The notes under the pieces: generated by a model | Told to the model about the DNA's origin: nothing | Databases searched by the model: none | The model's input: the letters and a program-made list of their open reading frames with translations, nothing else | Shown here: positions 12,354 through 20,739 of the stretch, piece by piece | Numbering within the stretch: position 1 is the first letter of the stretch | How the letters are laid out: the number at the start of each line of letters is the position of its first letter | NCBI RefSeq assembly: GCF_020085105.1 | Contig: NC_058052.1 | Location: 7,301,733-7,365,732 of the forward strand | From: Siniperca chuatsi | Lineage: Eukaryota > Chordata > Actinopteri > Centrarchiformes > Sinipercidae | Direction: 5' to 3' | DNA: 64,000 nt | Translations under genes and position numbers: made by a program

Positions 12354-12560
12354 CCAGTGGTGGAATGTAACTAAGTACATTTACTCAAGTACTGTACTTT
12401 GTATAAATGTGAGGTGTTTGTACTTTAGTTGAGTATTTCCATTTTATGCAGCTTTATACTTCTACTCCACATCTCAGAGGCAAATGTTGTGGCTACTTCC
12501 CCCTCCACCACACTTGTCTGACAGCTGTAGTTACTTTTCAGATTATAATTTTTCATACCT
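12354..12560. mobile_element. Partial copy of the element at 10574
   Basis: It shares 'cagtggtgga', 'acatttactcaagtactgtac', 'gttgagtatttccattt' and 'cttctactccac' with the copy at 10574-11155 (words given in pieces). It is truncated at its 3' end. Confidence 0.7.
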
Positions 12561-13172
12561 TTCCTGTCCGGTGAAAACCATGTATTTCCAAATGTGGGGG
12601 ATTCTGAATTCAGCTAGAAAACGCATCCGCAAAGCTGAAAACAGGGCTGTTTTTCTGAGCTCATGAAAAGTTGACTCTTTAGAGATACGTGGTTCTCACA
12701 GGACAGCGACTCACTGCTGTAATCTATAACAAAGCAGCATATTCTATCAACTGATCATGTTGTGTGTGTAAAATCCAGTAATTATAGTTGTGAACTAAAT
12801 ACAGTGAAGTACAGTATTTTGCTCCTGAAATGTCTTTTAGGCTTCGGGGGACATTCTTGACACATTCTGCCCTAGGTGTAAGAATGTACTGTATGTGAAC
12901 ACACACTTGGATAGTAAAGCTGATTCTGAGACACATTTGATTAAGTGAGACATTAGATAAATCATGAACTAATCAGGTTTTATTGTTTAAAATGAGAACC
13001 TTAACTGAGCCAGGCTTAATAAGAATGGTCACTTTGTCACCTTTCCTCCGGCTGCATACAGTCGGCAGCAGCAACATGAAAGTCTCCACCTCTGCAGGAG
13101 ATACAGCTGTTTCTGCCCCCCCCCCCCGTTTCAGTCGGGGCGGACAAATGTATGAGCTCAGGAGGGTTCTCA

Positions 13173-13189
13173 CAGACACAGTGGCGCCA
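13173..13189 (-). promoter_or_regulatory. BMP response element (GGCGCC-N5-GTCTG) upstream of vox
   Basis: The + strand reads CAGACACAGTGGCGCCA. On the - strand this is a GGCGCC box, five bases, then GTCTG, the composite layout bound by Smad1/5 with Smad4 in BMP-responsive enhancers. The element ends 207 bp before the vox ATG. The vent promoter has the same element at 15791-15807 with 15 of 17 bases identical, which argues for function. Confidence 0.75.
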
Positions 13190-13226
13190 AGTCTTCACAC
13201 ACACTCACTGGGTTTCGTAAAGACTT

Positions 13227-13242
13227 CAATTAACCCCTAATC
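13227..13242 (+). promoter_or_regulatory. Shared ATTAACC / homeodomain-type block, vox promoter
   Basis: CAATTAACCCCTAATC carries ATTA and TAAT cores. The matching block in the vent promoter is CTATTAACCTCAATTA at 15855-15870. Both lie between the BMP element and the octamer (51 and 59 bp upstream of it, measured start to start). This could be a homeodomain input, perhaps auto- or cross-regulation by Vent proteins, which is inference. Confidence 0.4.
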
Positions 13243-13279
13243 ATCGGGATCGATCAGGCGTTAACAAGGGCCAATACAT

Positions 13280-13287
13280 ATGCAAAT
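13280..13287 (+). promoter_or_regulatory. POU octamer ATGCAAAT, vox promoter
   Basis: A perfect octamer that ends 21 bp upstream of the TATA box. The same octamer in the same orientation, preceded by the same AT (ATATGCAAAT), lies upstream of vent. Pou5f3 (the fish Oct4 relative) is known to promote ventral vox/vent-class expression in the zebrafish embryo, so this is a plausible direct site. Confidence 0.65.
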
Positions 13288-13308
13288 CGCAGCAAGGGCC
13301 AGGGCCCC

Positions 13309-13316
13309 TATAAAAG
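13309..13316 (+). promoter_or_regulatory. vox: TATA box of vox
   Basis: TATAAAAG follows a GC-rich stretch 88 bp before the ATG. This predicts transcription start near 13338-13342 and a 5' UTR of roughly 55-60 nt. Confidence 0.75.
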
Positions 13317-13396
13317 CTGACCCTGCACAGGGGCTGCTACCACGCGCTCCCTCTGACACTTGGCGGATTTACAGGTCACTGAGCAGCACTGCGAAC

Positions 13397-14297
13397 ATGG
13401 TGAAATACTTTTCTGTGGACTGGCTGGCCCAGAGCCACGCCGCGCCGACCTGCAGACCTCATGTTCCCTGCATGGTGCAGCCGCGCCCGCCGGCTTATGG
13501 CAAGAGTCACCTGCAGCCAAAACCCAAAGCATCAAAGCCCGCAGGACGCATGGAGCCAGTGGAGAGCAGCGGGCACCAGGAGTCCAGCCTGCGCTCACCT
13601 TCACATCCATCAAGCTGCGCCTCGCCAAGTAAGCAAGCCTACACCTCCTAACTGTGAACCAACGCTTCAGTCTTGGGGCACCAGCAGTGTTTGTAACCAG
13701 AGTTTTCATTTGCTCAGTTTCAGAAATCAGCGGGTATTCCTCTGGGTACGAGAGCGAAGCAGCTTCCTCCGAGTGTCTCTCTGTGGACGAGGGAAGCGAC
13801 GCGGAGAAAGACGGACCGCGGCGCCGAGTCCGCACCAAGTTCACCCCGGAGCAGATCAGCAAGCTGGAGAAGATCTTCACCAAGCACAAGTACCTGGACG
13901 CTGGGGAGAGAGTGAAGACAGCGCAGAGGATGAACCTCAGCGAGACCCAGGCAAGACCAGACTCTCAGCGCAAACAAACCGCTTCAGTAACATTCAGTGA
14001 AGGGATCTCTAAGTCTGCATTCTTCTGGGAACTCACTTTATTTTGGCTTTCCCTCAGGTGAGGACCTGGTTCCAGAACAGGAGGATGAAGCTGAAACGGG
14101 AGGTGCAGGACTACCTTGTCCCACCGGTGATGTTCCAGTCTCTGCCCCCGGTTCAGTACCACAGCATGGCCGGACAGAGACCCCTCTACCCAGCGACCGG
14201 CCCGGCCTTTTACCCGCTCCCCGTCCCGCAGCTGGTCCTCCGGCAGCAGATGCCCCCTCAGCACCCTCCTCATCGCATGATCCGACATTTCTACTGA
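13397..14297 (+). CDS. vox: Ventral homeobox transcriptional repressor, vox-like (Vent family)
   Basis: Three exons, 13397-13628, 13724-13950 and 14058-14297, encode 232 residues. The start ATG has a good context (gaacATGG) and follows a TATA box. The N-terminus FSVDWLAQS (residues 5-13) fits an eh1-like Groucho-binding motif (FxVxxLA). Homeodomain is residues 110-169, with Arg5 (R114), Thr47 (T156), W48, F49, N51 (N160) and helix 3 VRTWFQNRRMKLKRE; the Thr47 and MKLKRE pattern is Vent-like. The C-terminal tail is Pro/Gln-rich and ends RHFY, as in the next gene. Intron 1 is phase 1 and 95 bp. Intron 2 splits the homeobox after residue 44 and has a GC donor (13951) with AG acceptor (14057). 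Vent-family proteins act in the nucleus downstream of BMP to repress dorsal organiser genes. Calling this copy vox rather than vent rests on its larger size and first position, and is tentative; membership of the family is not. Confidence 0.9.
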
Positions 14298-14443
14298 AGA
14301 ACTGTCAGAGACTCTTCCGACTGAAACACTTAGAAATCCAAACGAGTGCAATCCAGAGCTGTTTTTATCTGATGTGTGATTTTTTTTAATTATATTTGGA
14401 AAAAAAGTTGTAAATAATTTACAGAAAAGTCTATTTATCACTG

Positions 14444-14449
14444 AATAAA
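14444..14449 (+). terminator. vox: AATAAA, vox polyadenylation signal
   Basis: A canonical hexamer 147 bp after the vox stop codon, in AT-rich sequence, giving a short 3' UTR. Confidence 0.75.
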
Positions 14450-14469
14450 GTTTCTTCTATACTGCAGCA

Positions 14470-15790
14470 CTGGACTCCGCCTTGTAACTGTTGAACATTT
14501 AGGCCATTAGATGCAGGCCCGGCTACCATGGTGCCAACAGTGTATATCTTAAAGATGCAGCTGATGATATTATCTTTATTGCAGGATTAGTTCAACATGA
14601 ATAGACCATCCTGTTTTTCATCTTAAGGCGGGAGGAAGTTGGGGGGGTTGTCCATTAAGGTTAAAGGTTCTTATCACAACTCATTGTATGGATCTCCTGG
14701 TTTGCTTCTCTCATAATATCAAGCTGATATGAGGCCAAAGGCCAGTCAAACCTATCCATACAAACAAATCATACTAAATTAAATCACTGAGGATTTTGCA
14801 TGATTTTTTTTTTTTTGGGGGTCCTTACCTGTCAACAAACACTGGCCATATGCTTTGCTTTGCATACGCGCTGTTTGTCCCCCTCTCTGCACTTCAAACG
14901 CCTGCTAACGGGGAGATCATGGTCAACAATTAGTCCCAACAAAGCCGCTCACTGATGAGTTTACACTTGCGACGGGAGCCCCGCGGCCCGGCTCCAGAGA
15001 GTCTGGGCTTTTGTGTGGCCAACGAATCCGACGTCTGAGGCCTGCGGTTAAAACCTGATTATGCCATGAGATTTGGAGATAGCACAGGTGATTAAAAGTT
15101 CGTGTATATGTGCAAGTCGCAGGCCTGTATTTACAGTTTCCTTCTAGATGATTTGGCTCAGGACGTTATGTGAATATTTCCAGTCCAAATCCATTTTATG
15201 CAAACGCGGGGAAATGGCAGGTAGATACAAAGAATTAACGCAACTTTTGCTGTAAATGATTGATTTGAAAACGGGAGAAGCTGCTTTGCGGGTCACACAG
15301 GTCAGCTGTGGCGTGGGGGGGGCCCTGAGGCCCTTCAGCAAATGTCTCGGTCAACAAAGATCAAACGGAACTTTCTCACTCTCCGCCGGTGCTTTCTGGC
15401 TGCGGTCACACCAGAACACCAGAACAAAGGCTGCGTGATGCTCAGACAGCTGGGCGCTTCTGTCTGCAACTGCAAAAAATCAATAACAGATTTGACAGCA
15501 GCCAGGACTGAGACATTCTGATTGAAAAAGTTTCTTGTTTTGTTTTTTTTAATTTGGGAAATTCTCTTAAAACACCAACATATGGCTTAAATATACGATG
15601 ATTTGATACACTGTGTCAGTTCATGGAACAGGGAATACTTTACATAAGAATGTCTTTGGCCAATGGGACATTAGGACTTAAAGCTTAAAGCAGTCGGGCT
15701 ACCTATCTGACATTTTAGTTTTGCATTCAGTAGCGGATATAGCCCGGAATCACTTTATGCAGAGATCTGAGATGCCAGGTAACTGATACT
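14470..15790. other. vox-vent intergenic region
   Basis: 1.3 kb with no gene. It holds a T13G5 homopolymer junction (14804-14821). The part 14900-15320 is not obviously repetitive and is moderately GC-rich; it is a candidate for shared regulatory sequence, without a decisive motif. Confidence 0.45.
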
Positions 15791-15807
15791 CAGACTCACT
15801 GGCGCCA
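15791..15807 (-). promoter_or_regulatory. BMP response element (GGCGCC-N5-GTCTG) upstream of vent
   Basis: The + strand reads CAGACTCACTGGCGCCA; the reverse complement is GGCGCC, five bases, GTCTG. It ends 223 bp before the vent ATG and matches the vox element at 13173-13189 in 15 of 17 positions, in the same orientation and at nearly the same distance. Confidence 0.75.
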
Positions 15808-15854
15808 GAGCATCTCAGCCAGCCATGAACGTGAGAAAAACCACAGCCCAGCCT

Positions 15855-15870
15855 CTATTAACCTCAATTA
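15855..15870 (+). promoter_or_regulatory. Shared ATTAACC / homeodomain-type block, vent promoter
   Basis: CTATTAACCTCAATTA, the counterpart of 13227-13242 in the vox promoter. It sits between the BMP element and the octamer. Confidence 0.4.
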
Positions 15871-15908
15871 CAACGGCCATCAAGTTTCTATCGTTCCGTC
15901 GAGACCCC

Positions 15909-15923
15909 TTTGCATATGCAAAT
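15909..15923 (+). promoter_or_regulatory. Palindromic POU octamer pair, vent promoter
   Basis: TTTGCATATGCAAAT contains a perfect octamer ATGCAAAT (15916-15923) overlapped head-on by a near-octamer on the other strand, making a 14-bp perfect palindrome (15909-15922). Its TGCATATGCA core resembles the dimeric POU site known as MORE. It ends 18 bp upstream of the TATA box. Confidence 0.65.
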
Positions 15924-15941
15924 AAAGACGTGTGTCCCTCC

Positions 15942-15948
15942 TATATAG
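15942..15948 (+). promoter_or_regulatory. vent: TATA box of vent
   Basis: TATATAG lies 89 bp before the ATG, against 88 bp in vox. The predicted 5' UTR is about 60 nt and includes a short (CA)n run near 15990-16004. Confidence 0.65.
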
Positions 15949-16030
15949 CGGCCAAGAGTCACCCAAGGTGAAGCAACACAGACCAACGCACACACACACA
16001 CACACCTTGAGACCGCTGCTGAGGAACAAC

Positions 16031-16943
16031 ATGGCAAACTTCTCTGTAGAATGGCTTTCCAAAAGTTATTATGAGGAGACGAGTGTGCAGGGTCGGGCTG
16101 CTGCGCGTCATTCAAAAGTCCATAGTGAAATGGAGGAATTTACAAAGGACTCAAGAAGCCACTACTCTCCGACCTCGCCAAACAGTAAGTTCACTGATAA
16201 AACTTTGTCTTAAAACGTGTTGTCTTGTGTAGGTACCGATCTAGACCAAATGAATAAAACGCTCTGTTCTTCCTTCCAGATAGTTGCGGATACACTTCGG
16301 GGTCTGAGAGCGAGGTGGGAGATGACAGCGAGGGGGAAGCCACCCAGCAACGAAGGATGAGGACAAAGTTCACCTCCGAGCAAATCAGCAAACTGGAGAA
16401 TACCTTCAGCAAGCACAAGTACCTGGGCTCTGTGCAGAGGAGGAAGATTGCCGAGAAGCTGAACCTCTCAGAAACTCAGGTGGGTTTGCGTTGCAGCGGG
16501 TCTCGAGGCCTCCTGTGACACTGCAGAGGTCTCTGAGAAAGTCACAGCACCTTGTCATTAGTTGGCCTGTGTTGTTGTGTAGTTCTATGTAAAGCAACTT
16601 TAAAGTAGGTCTACGGTGTGGGGCTCCCTGTGTGTGTTTTTCAACTAGTGATTACAGCTGAGCATGTAGTGAATGGCCGCCTTGTATTTCCCAGGTGAAA
16701 ACGTGGTTCCAGAACAGGAGGATGAAGCTGAAGCGGGAGGTGCAGGATCTGCGTCCTGAGTTCCTGCCGGTCCCGGCCGCTCTGCTGCCGCCTCTGCTGT
16801 TTCAGCACCCCGCCCTGCGTGGACAGCTCCCCGCCAGCAGCGGCTTCTACCCGCAGCTGCAGCCGCTCCGCGGGACGGCCCTGCCCGCTCCTCCGCACCA
16901 ACAGCGCCCCCACCCTGTCAGCATGCCTCCACACTTCTACTGA
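16031..16943 (+). CDS. vent: Ventral homeobox transcriptional repressor, vent-like (Vent family)
   Basis: Three exons, 16031-16184, 16280-16479 and 16695-16943, encode 200 residues. The start has a strong context (aacaacATGG). The N-terminus FSVEWLSKS (residues 4-12) is the same eh1-like motif as in vox. A Ser/acidic linker (SGSESEVGDDSEGE) precedes the homeodomain at residues 75-134, with Arg5 (R79), helix 3 VKTWFQNRRMKLKREVQD, Thr47 (T121) and N51 (N125). The tail is Pro/Leu/Gln-rich and ends PHFY. Intron phases (1, 0) and positions match vox exactly, and intron 1 is again 95 bp; intron 2 has an ordinary GT donor (16480). It sits 1.7 kb after vox in the same direction, so the two are a tandem duplicate pair. 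The likely role is BMP-dependent repression of dorsal genes. The name vent is tentative relative to vox. Confidence 0.9.
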
Positions 16944-16964
16944 CCCCCCCCCCCCCAAAAAAAA
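16944..16964. repeat. C13A8 homopolymer junction directly after the vent stop codon
   Basis: Thirteen C then eight A start at the base after TGA. Similar Cn-An or Tn-Gn junctions occur at 1611-1625, 14804-14821, 28695-28715, 52868-52884 and 63080-63100. Confidence 0.9.
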
Positions 16965-17144
16965 CCGTTTGTCTAGAATCTAGATATTTCCCCGTTGCTC
17001 TCTCTAAAAGAGGGGCTTAAAAGCGATTATATCCTTAATATAACTTTAACTTTTAATATGTCTGAAGCACTACCGTATATATTGTTGTATGATCAAAAAT
17101 AATGTAAATGTATTTGCTGCAAATGCTCTCTGTTTTATGCCACA

Positions 17145-17150
17145 AATAAA
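17145..17150 (+). terminator. vent: AATAAA, vent polyadenylation signal
   Basis: A canonical hexamer about 200 bp after the stop codon. Confidence 0.7.
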
Positions 17151-17174
17151 AACAGAGCCAAACGCTACAAGCTG

Positions 17175-18640
17175 CCTCTTCACGTCTTTGTCTTCGCTTG
17201 GAATACTGACAATATTTTCTCCAGCTGTTATACTTGGAGCCTGATATCGTACAGCCCGTTACTCATGCATATTTAAACAATCACAGCATCTAAAATTAGA
17301 TTTGGGGTTATGACATGTGAAGTACACATATGGGCATTTTGCAGGTTAGCGGTCTAGTGTTAATGTGGCCTGTAACCATGTTGTGCTTTATTCCCACTTT
17401 TTCTGTACCTCCCTCCCTCTTTCCTTTCTTTGAAAAACCTTCACGGACAAGAAGGTTGTCACACTCAGGTCGCTTATTTGTTAGAATATCTGCAGGCACG
17501 GTTCGGGGCTATCACAGAGAGACAAAAAGATGCTGTCTCCGGCTGCTGCAAGCAAATATTTTCATTTGGCGTCCGGTGGCATGACTCCAAGCTGTGATAG
17601 CTCTGTGCTCCTGGTAGATTTGCATCTTCAAAAGGACTTCAAAGCGGCGGTAACTGCTGGATCATTGAGATCCAGTGAGCTCTATTGTCTCTCGATTGAA
17701 CAATTCGCACTTACTCGAGAGACGCGGAGGGATGGCGCCCTCAAGTCTGCTTAAGGTGTATATTGCCTCACGTTAAAGTCATTAGGTGGCCCCGGCTAAA
17801 TAGGTAACTGATTGAGTCTCTCTGTCATAAAGCGGCTGTGCCTTGTTCGCTTATAATTTGCGATTCGGATCCAGCATAGGAAATACCCGCTGGTGGAGTG
17901 ATTCCATCAGACACTGACTGCGTCAGTCGGATCTTTGGCAGGTTTTGCGTTTAGAAGCCACACTCCCGATTCCAAGGAGGTTCAGCAGGGCCTGCTCCCT
18001 GCATGTGCAAGTACATTTAAAAAGAAAAGAACTACTGACGCCTCCCACCAGGAGGCACAATTACCAAAGGAGACGATTAGAATGCCATGCATCAGTTCCT
18101 ACTGTAATGAGAAGAACATTATTCATTTAAAGTCTTACTGGACCATATATTCATTTATGCAGCGCCTCTATGCAAAGCACCACACAGTGCTAGGCCTCAG
18201 TCTGCAGCATTCCCTGGGATTGTTCCTGGCCCTAATGGCAACATGAACATCAGTAAATGATCTAATGTGAGAGGGCAAAGAATTGGTGGCTTGAATGACA
18301 ATGAGTGATCCCTTTGAATCAGGTGAGCGGCTAGGTGAAGAGGCGCTAACAGTCGCTCTGAGGCTGCAGCTGGATGGCAGCAGACAGACTGGAGCCAAGA
18401 CTGGATGATAGGGAGAGGCCAAAGGTTGCTAATGAGATCTACAACATCAGCTGATGATTGCAGTGATGAAATTAAGCTTACAGTATGCAGCTCTCAGGGG
18501 AATTCTTTCAACTGCTCTAAATGTAGACTTAGCCTTTGGATTTGGATTTATTTATTTATTTTTAAACACTCAAGAGAAGTGTGGCCAATTCTGAAAACCC
18601 CCAGAGGTTACAAATGGTAGTTTAATAACTCAAGTCCCCT
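17175..18640. other. Intergenic region downstream of vent
   Basis: No gene seen. The part 17500-18100 looks single-copy and contains an inverted octamer (ATTTGCAT, 17618-17625) and SOX-type words (ATTGT at 17684-17688, then ACAAT near 17700) within 100 bp. It is a candidate enhancer shared by vent and mir202. Confidence 0.35.
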
Positions 18641-18647
18641 TTTGTCA

Positions 18648-19335
18648 GTGGTGGAAAGTAAAAGTAACAAAGTAGACAAGCATTATGCTGAGTATTTCCA
18701 TTTCATGCCACTTTAAACTTCCACTCCACTACATTTCTTACTTTCTACTCGACTGCACTTATGTGACAGATATAGTAGCTAACTGGTTACGTTGCAGGTT
18801 AAGTTTTTACATATAAAAAAAAGCATATGATAAGTGTATATAATATAATGCATTGCTAAAGATTAAACCAGCGGTTCCAGTGGTTTATGAGTTCCACCAG
18901 CAGATATTTCCCCTTTAAACCTCTCAGATGGTTTCATTAAAATAACACTTTGAGGCACAAAGACTTTCCAGTTTTATCCATTTTTTCACAAAAGAAAGCA
19001 AAGATTCAAGCCAAAGTGTAGCTGAACTTTTTGTTTTTTCTTCTTTCCTAGCCCATTAATCATCTAACCGGCCCTCAGATTTATCTCTGGAGGGGCCCGA
19101 CCCCTTTGGTTGGGAACCACTGGACTAAACTACCAAACTGTATATAAAGCAGTTAAAACGAGCTCCACCTCAAGCAGCTACAGCAGTGACATGTTACTTA
19201 TGCCCTTGTGCATCAACAATCTAATAATGTCATATATATCAGTCACAAGGGCCATTTTCCTACAGAACCAGTGCTTTTATTGATTAATTTTAAGTACATT
19301 TTGCTGGTAATACTTTTGTACTTTTACTGTGAGTG
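18648..19335. mobile_element. Copy of the 10574-type element with a nested repeat
   Basis: The ends match the 10574-11155 family ('cagtggtggaaagtaaaagtaac' in pieces; 'tttgtacttttactgtga'). The interior 18870-19135 ('ccagcggttccagtgg' to 'ggttgggaaccactgg') has inverted ends and looks like a second element inserted into the first. Confidence 0.6.
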
Positions 19336-19787
19336 AAATAGATAATTCCATGTATGTGATATAGTATGCTGACAGTCTCGTTTTAGGCTTGAAAAACATA
19401 TAAGCACAAATGGAAGCTTTAGTAGACCCTTTTGGTGTTTTTTTAAGTTATTTGGTGGTGACACACTGGGCAGAATTGGCAATGTATAATGACAACACTT
19501 AGTGGCAAACAAAAAGGTGAAGAAAATTGTAGAATCTGTTAATTTATGGGGTTAAAGCAGCAATACTGAGGCAATTTCTTGGGCACTGTTGCCCATCAGA
19601 GTTGCCCAAAAAAATGCCTAGTGTATCACCACTCTAAGTCATTCTGGTGCATGTAAGAATAATAAATAAAATGGTTCAAATGTCTTTACTGTCTAATTCA
19701 GCCTCCTCAACTTAAAGACCCTGTTACTTACAGGCTAAAAAGTCAGAATGCATAAATGTCAAATCCAGTATTTAATGCCAAGACGTC

Positions 19788-19793
19788 TTTATT
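19788..19793 (-). terminator. AATAAA, polyadenylation signal of the mir202 host
   Basis: The + strand reads TTTATT, so the hexamer is on the - strand, about 375 bp downstream of the miRNA hairpin. Confidence 0.5.
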
Positions 19794-20059
19794 CAAAAAC
19801 AACAGCAAACAAATGATTCAGAGGCAAACAGGTGTTTGAAACGATACAACAATAATGTAGCAAGAATGCAATAACACCTCACTCCACACACACAATGTCA
19901 TCATGAATGAATATGATGAAATTTGAGTTATGATATTACATAAAAAAAAGAAAAAAAAAACGAATCACAGATACACAAAAATCACCCGTGGTCAGTGTGT
20001 CAGAATGTGCGCTTTGCAGTCTTCCTCTATACAGTAAGTCCATGGCAGGCTGGAGCCCG

Positions 20060-20060
<1 letters not shown>

Positions 20061-20090
<30 letters not shown>
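20061..20090. repeat. (GT)n microsatellite
   Basis: Fifteen perfect GT units. It lies in the predicted last exon of the mir202 host as (CA)n on the transcribed strand. Confidence 0.95.
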
Positions 20091-20093
<3 letters not shown>

Positions 20094-20154
20094 TCTTTGA
20101 GGTCAGCTGTCATGCGGAGAGGATGATGAAATGGCTGTCTGCCTGGTGGAATAC

Positions 20155-20238
20155 CTCTGCAGCCCCATTTTCCCATGCCCTATGCCTCTTTAAAGTTACA
20201 TCTGAAAGAGGTATATGCATAGGAAAAAGGAACAGCGA
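20155..20238 (-). ncRNA. mir202: Precursor microRNA mir-202
   Basis: On the - strand the 5p arm (20225 to 20204) begins UUCCUAUGCAUAUACC and the 3p arm (20189 to 20168) begins AGAGGCAUAGGGCAUGGG, the sequences I know for vertebrate miR-202-5p and miR-202-3p. The arms pair with a loop of about 14 nt between them, and the hairpin lies some 50 nt into the predicted last exon of a spliced transcript. miR-202 is known as a gonad-enriched vertebrate microRNA, and in fish the 5p arm is the main product in ovary and testis. In human it lies at 10q26.3 next to VENTX, on the opposite strand to VENTX, as here. The precursor ends are approximate. Confidence 0.95.
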
Positions 20239-20537
20239 GTGCAAAGAGCCGTGCTGCCCTGTCGCTGCACGCTGGAGCCTGGAGGGCAGGGATGAAAAAA
20301 AAAAAAGCTGGTCAGTTACACGACTGCACAGACAACAGAAGTAATAACTCACATATTCTTTCACTGTCTCACATCTAGAGGCAGCAGGCTTCGGTTGTTG
20401 GTTATGAAAATGAAACAAAATACATATTTTATCTTTAAAAAAAAAAGCCTAAGTAAATGTTTGGATGACATTTTTCTAGTTTTTAAACAATTAAATGAAT
20501 TAGTTTATAAAATGAATGAGGCGTGAAGAGGACTTAC

Positions 20538-20719
20538 CGTGTAAAGCTCCAGATGAGTCTCTGCTGGGAACACACCTCCTCTTGGCCATTTATCCGTCCA
20601 CAGGGACCTTGAAGATGTTAGAGAAAGACAAAGTAGCTGTTGTCTGTGCTCACTCAGCACTTATCCTCCCTTCTTGGTTTCAAGCCATGGCGACACACCT
20701 GCGGACACCACAGATGCCT
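20538..20719 (-). ncRNA. Predicted internal non-coding exon of the mir202 host
   Basis: On the - strand the exon is preceded by a long T tract and 'ctccag' (acceptor AG at 20721-20720) and followed by a perfect donor gtaagt (from 20537). All three frames contain stops within 182 bp, so it is non-coding. Splicing to the acceptor at 20279 gives a 259-bp intron. Because it has an acceptor, at least one more upstream exon should exist beyond 20.72 kb; I could not place it with confidence. Confidence 0.45.
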
Positions 20720-20739
20720 CTGGAGAAAAAAAAAAAAAA

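Larger units (their letters stand above)
19770..20278 (-). ncRNA. Predicted terminal exon of the mir202 host transcript
   Basis: On the - strand a strong acceptor (T-rich tract, 'catccctgccctccag') sits at 20279-20280. The exon then runs through the mir-202 hairpin, a (CA)n tract (the GT run at 20061-20090) and an AATAAA at 19793-19788. No reading frame of note is present. The exon boundaries are predicted from consensus signals only. Confidence 0.5.

Noticed and set aside
8135..13170. Search for a UTF1-like gene between kndc1 and vox
   Set aside because: No frame with UTF1-like or Myb/SANT-like features was seen, so absence is assumed here.
13308..14441. Minus-strand open frames of 158-193 codons across vox
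   Set aside because: Antisense shadows of the GC-rich vox exons. The plus-strand frame carries an intact homeodomain.
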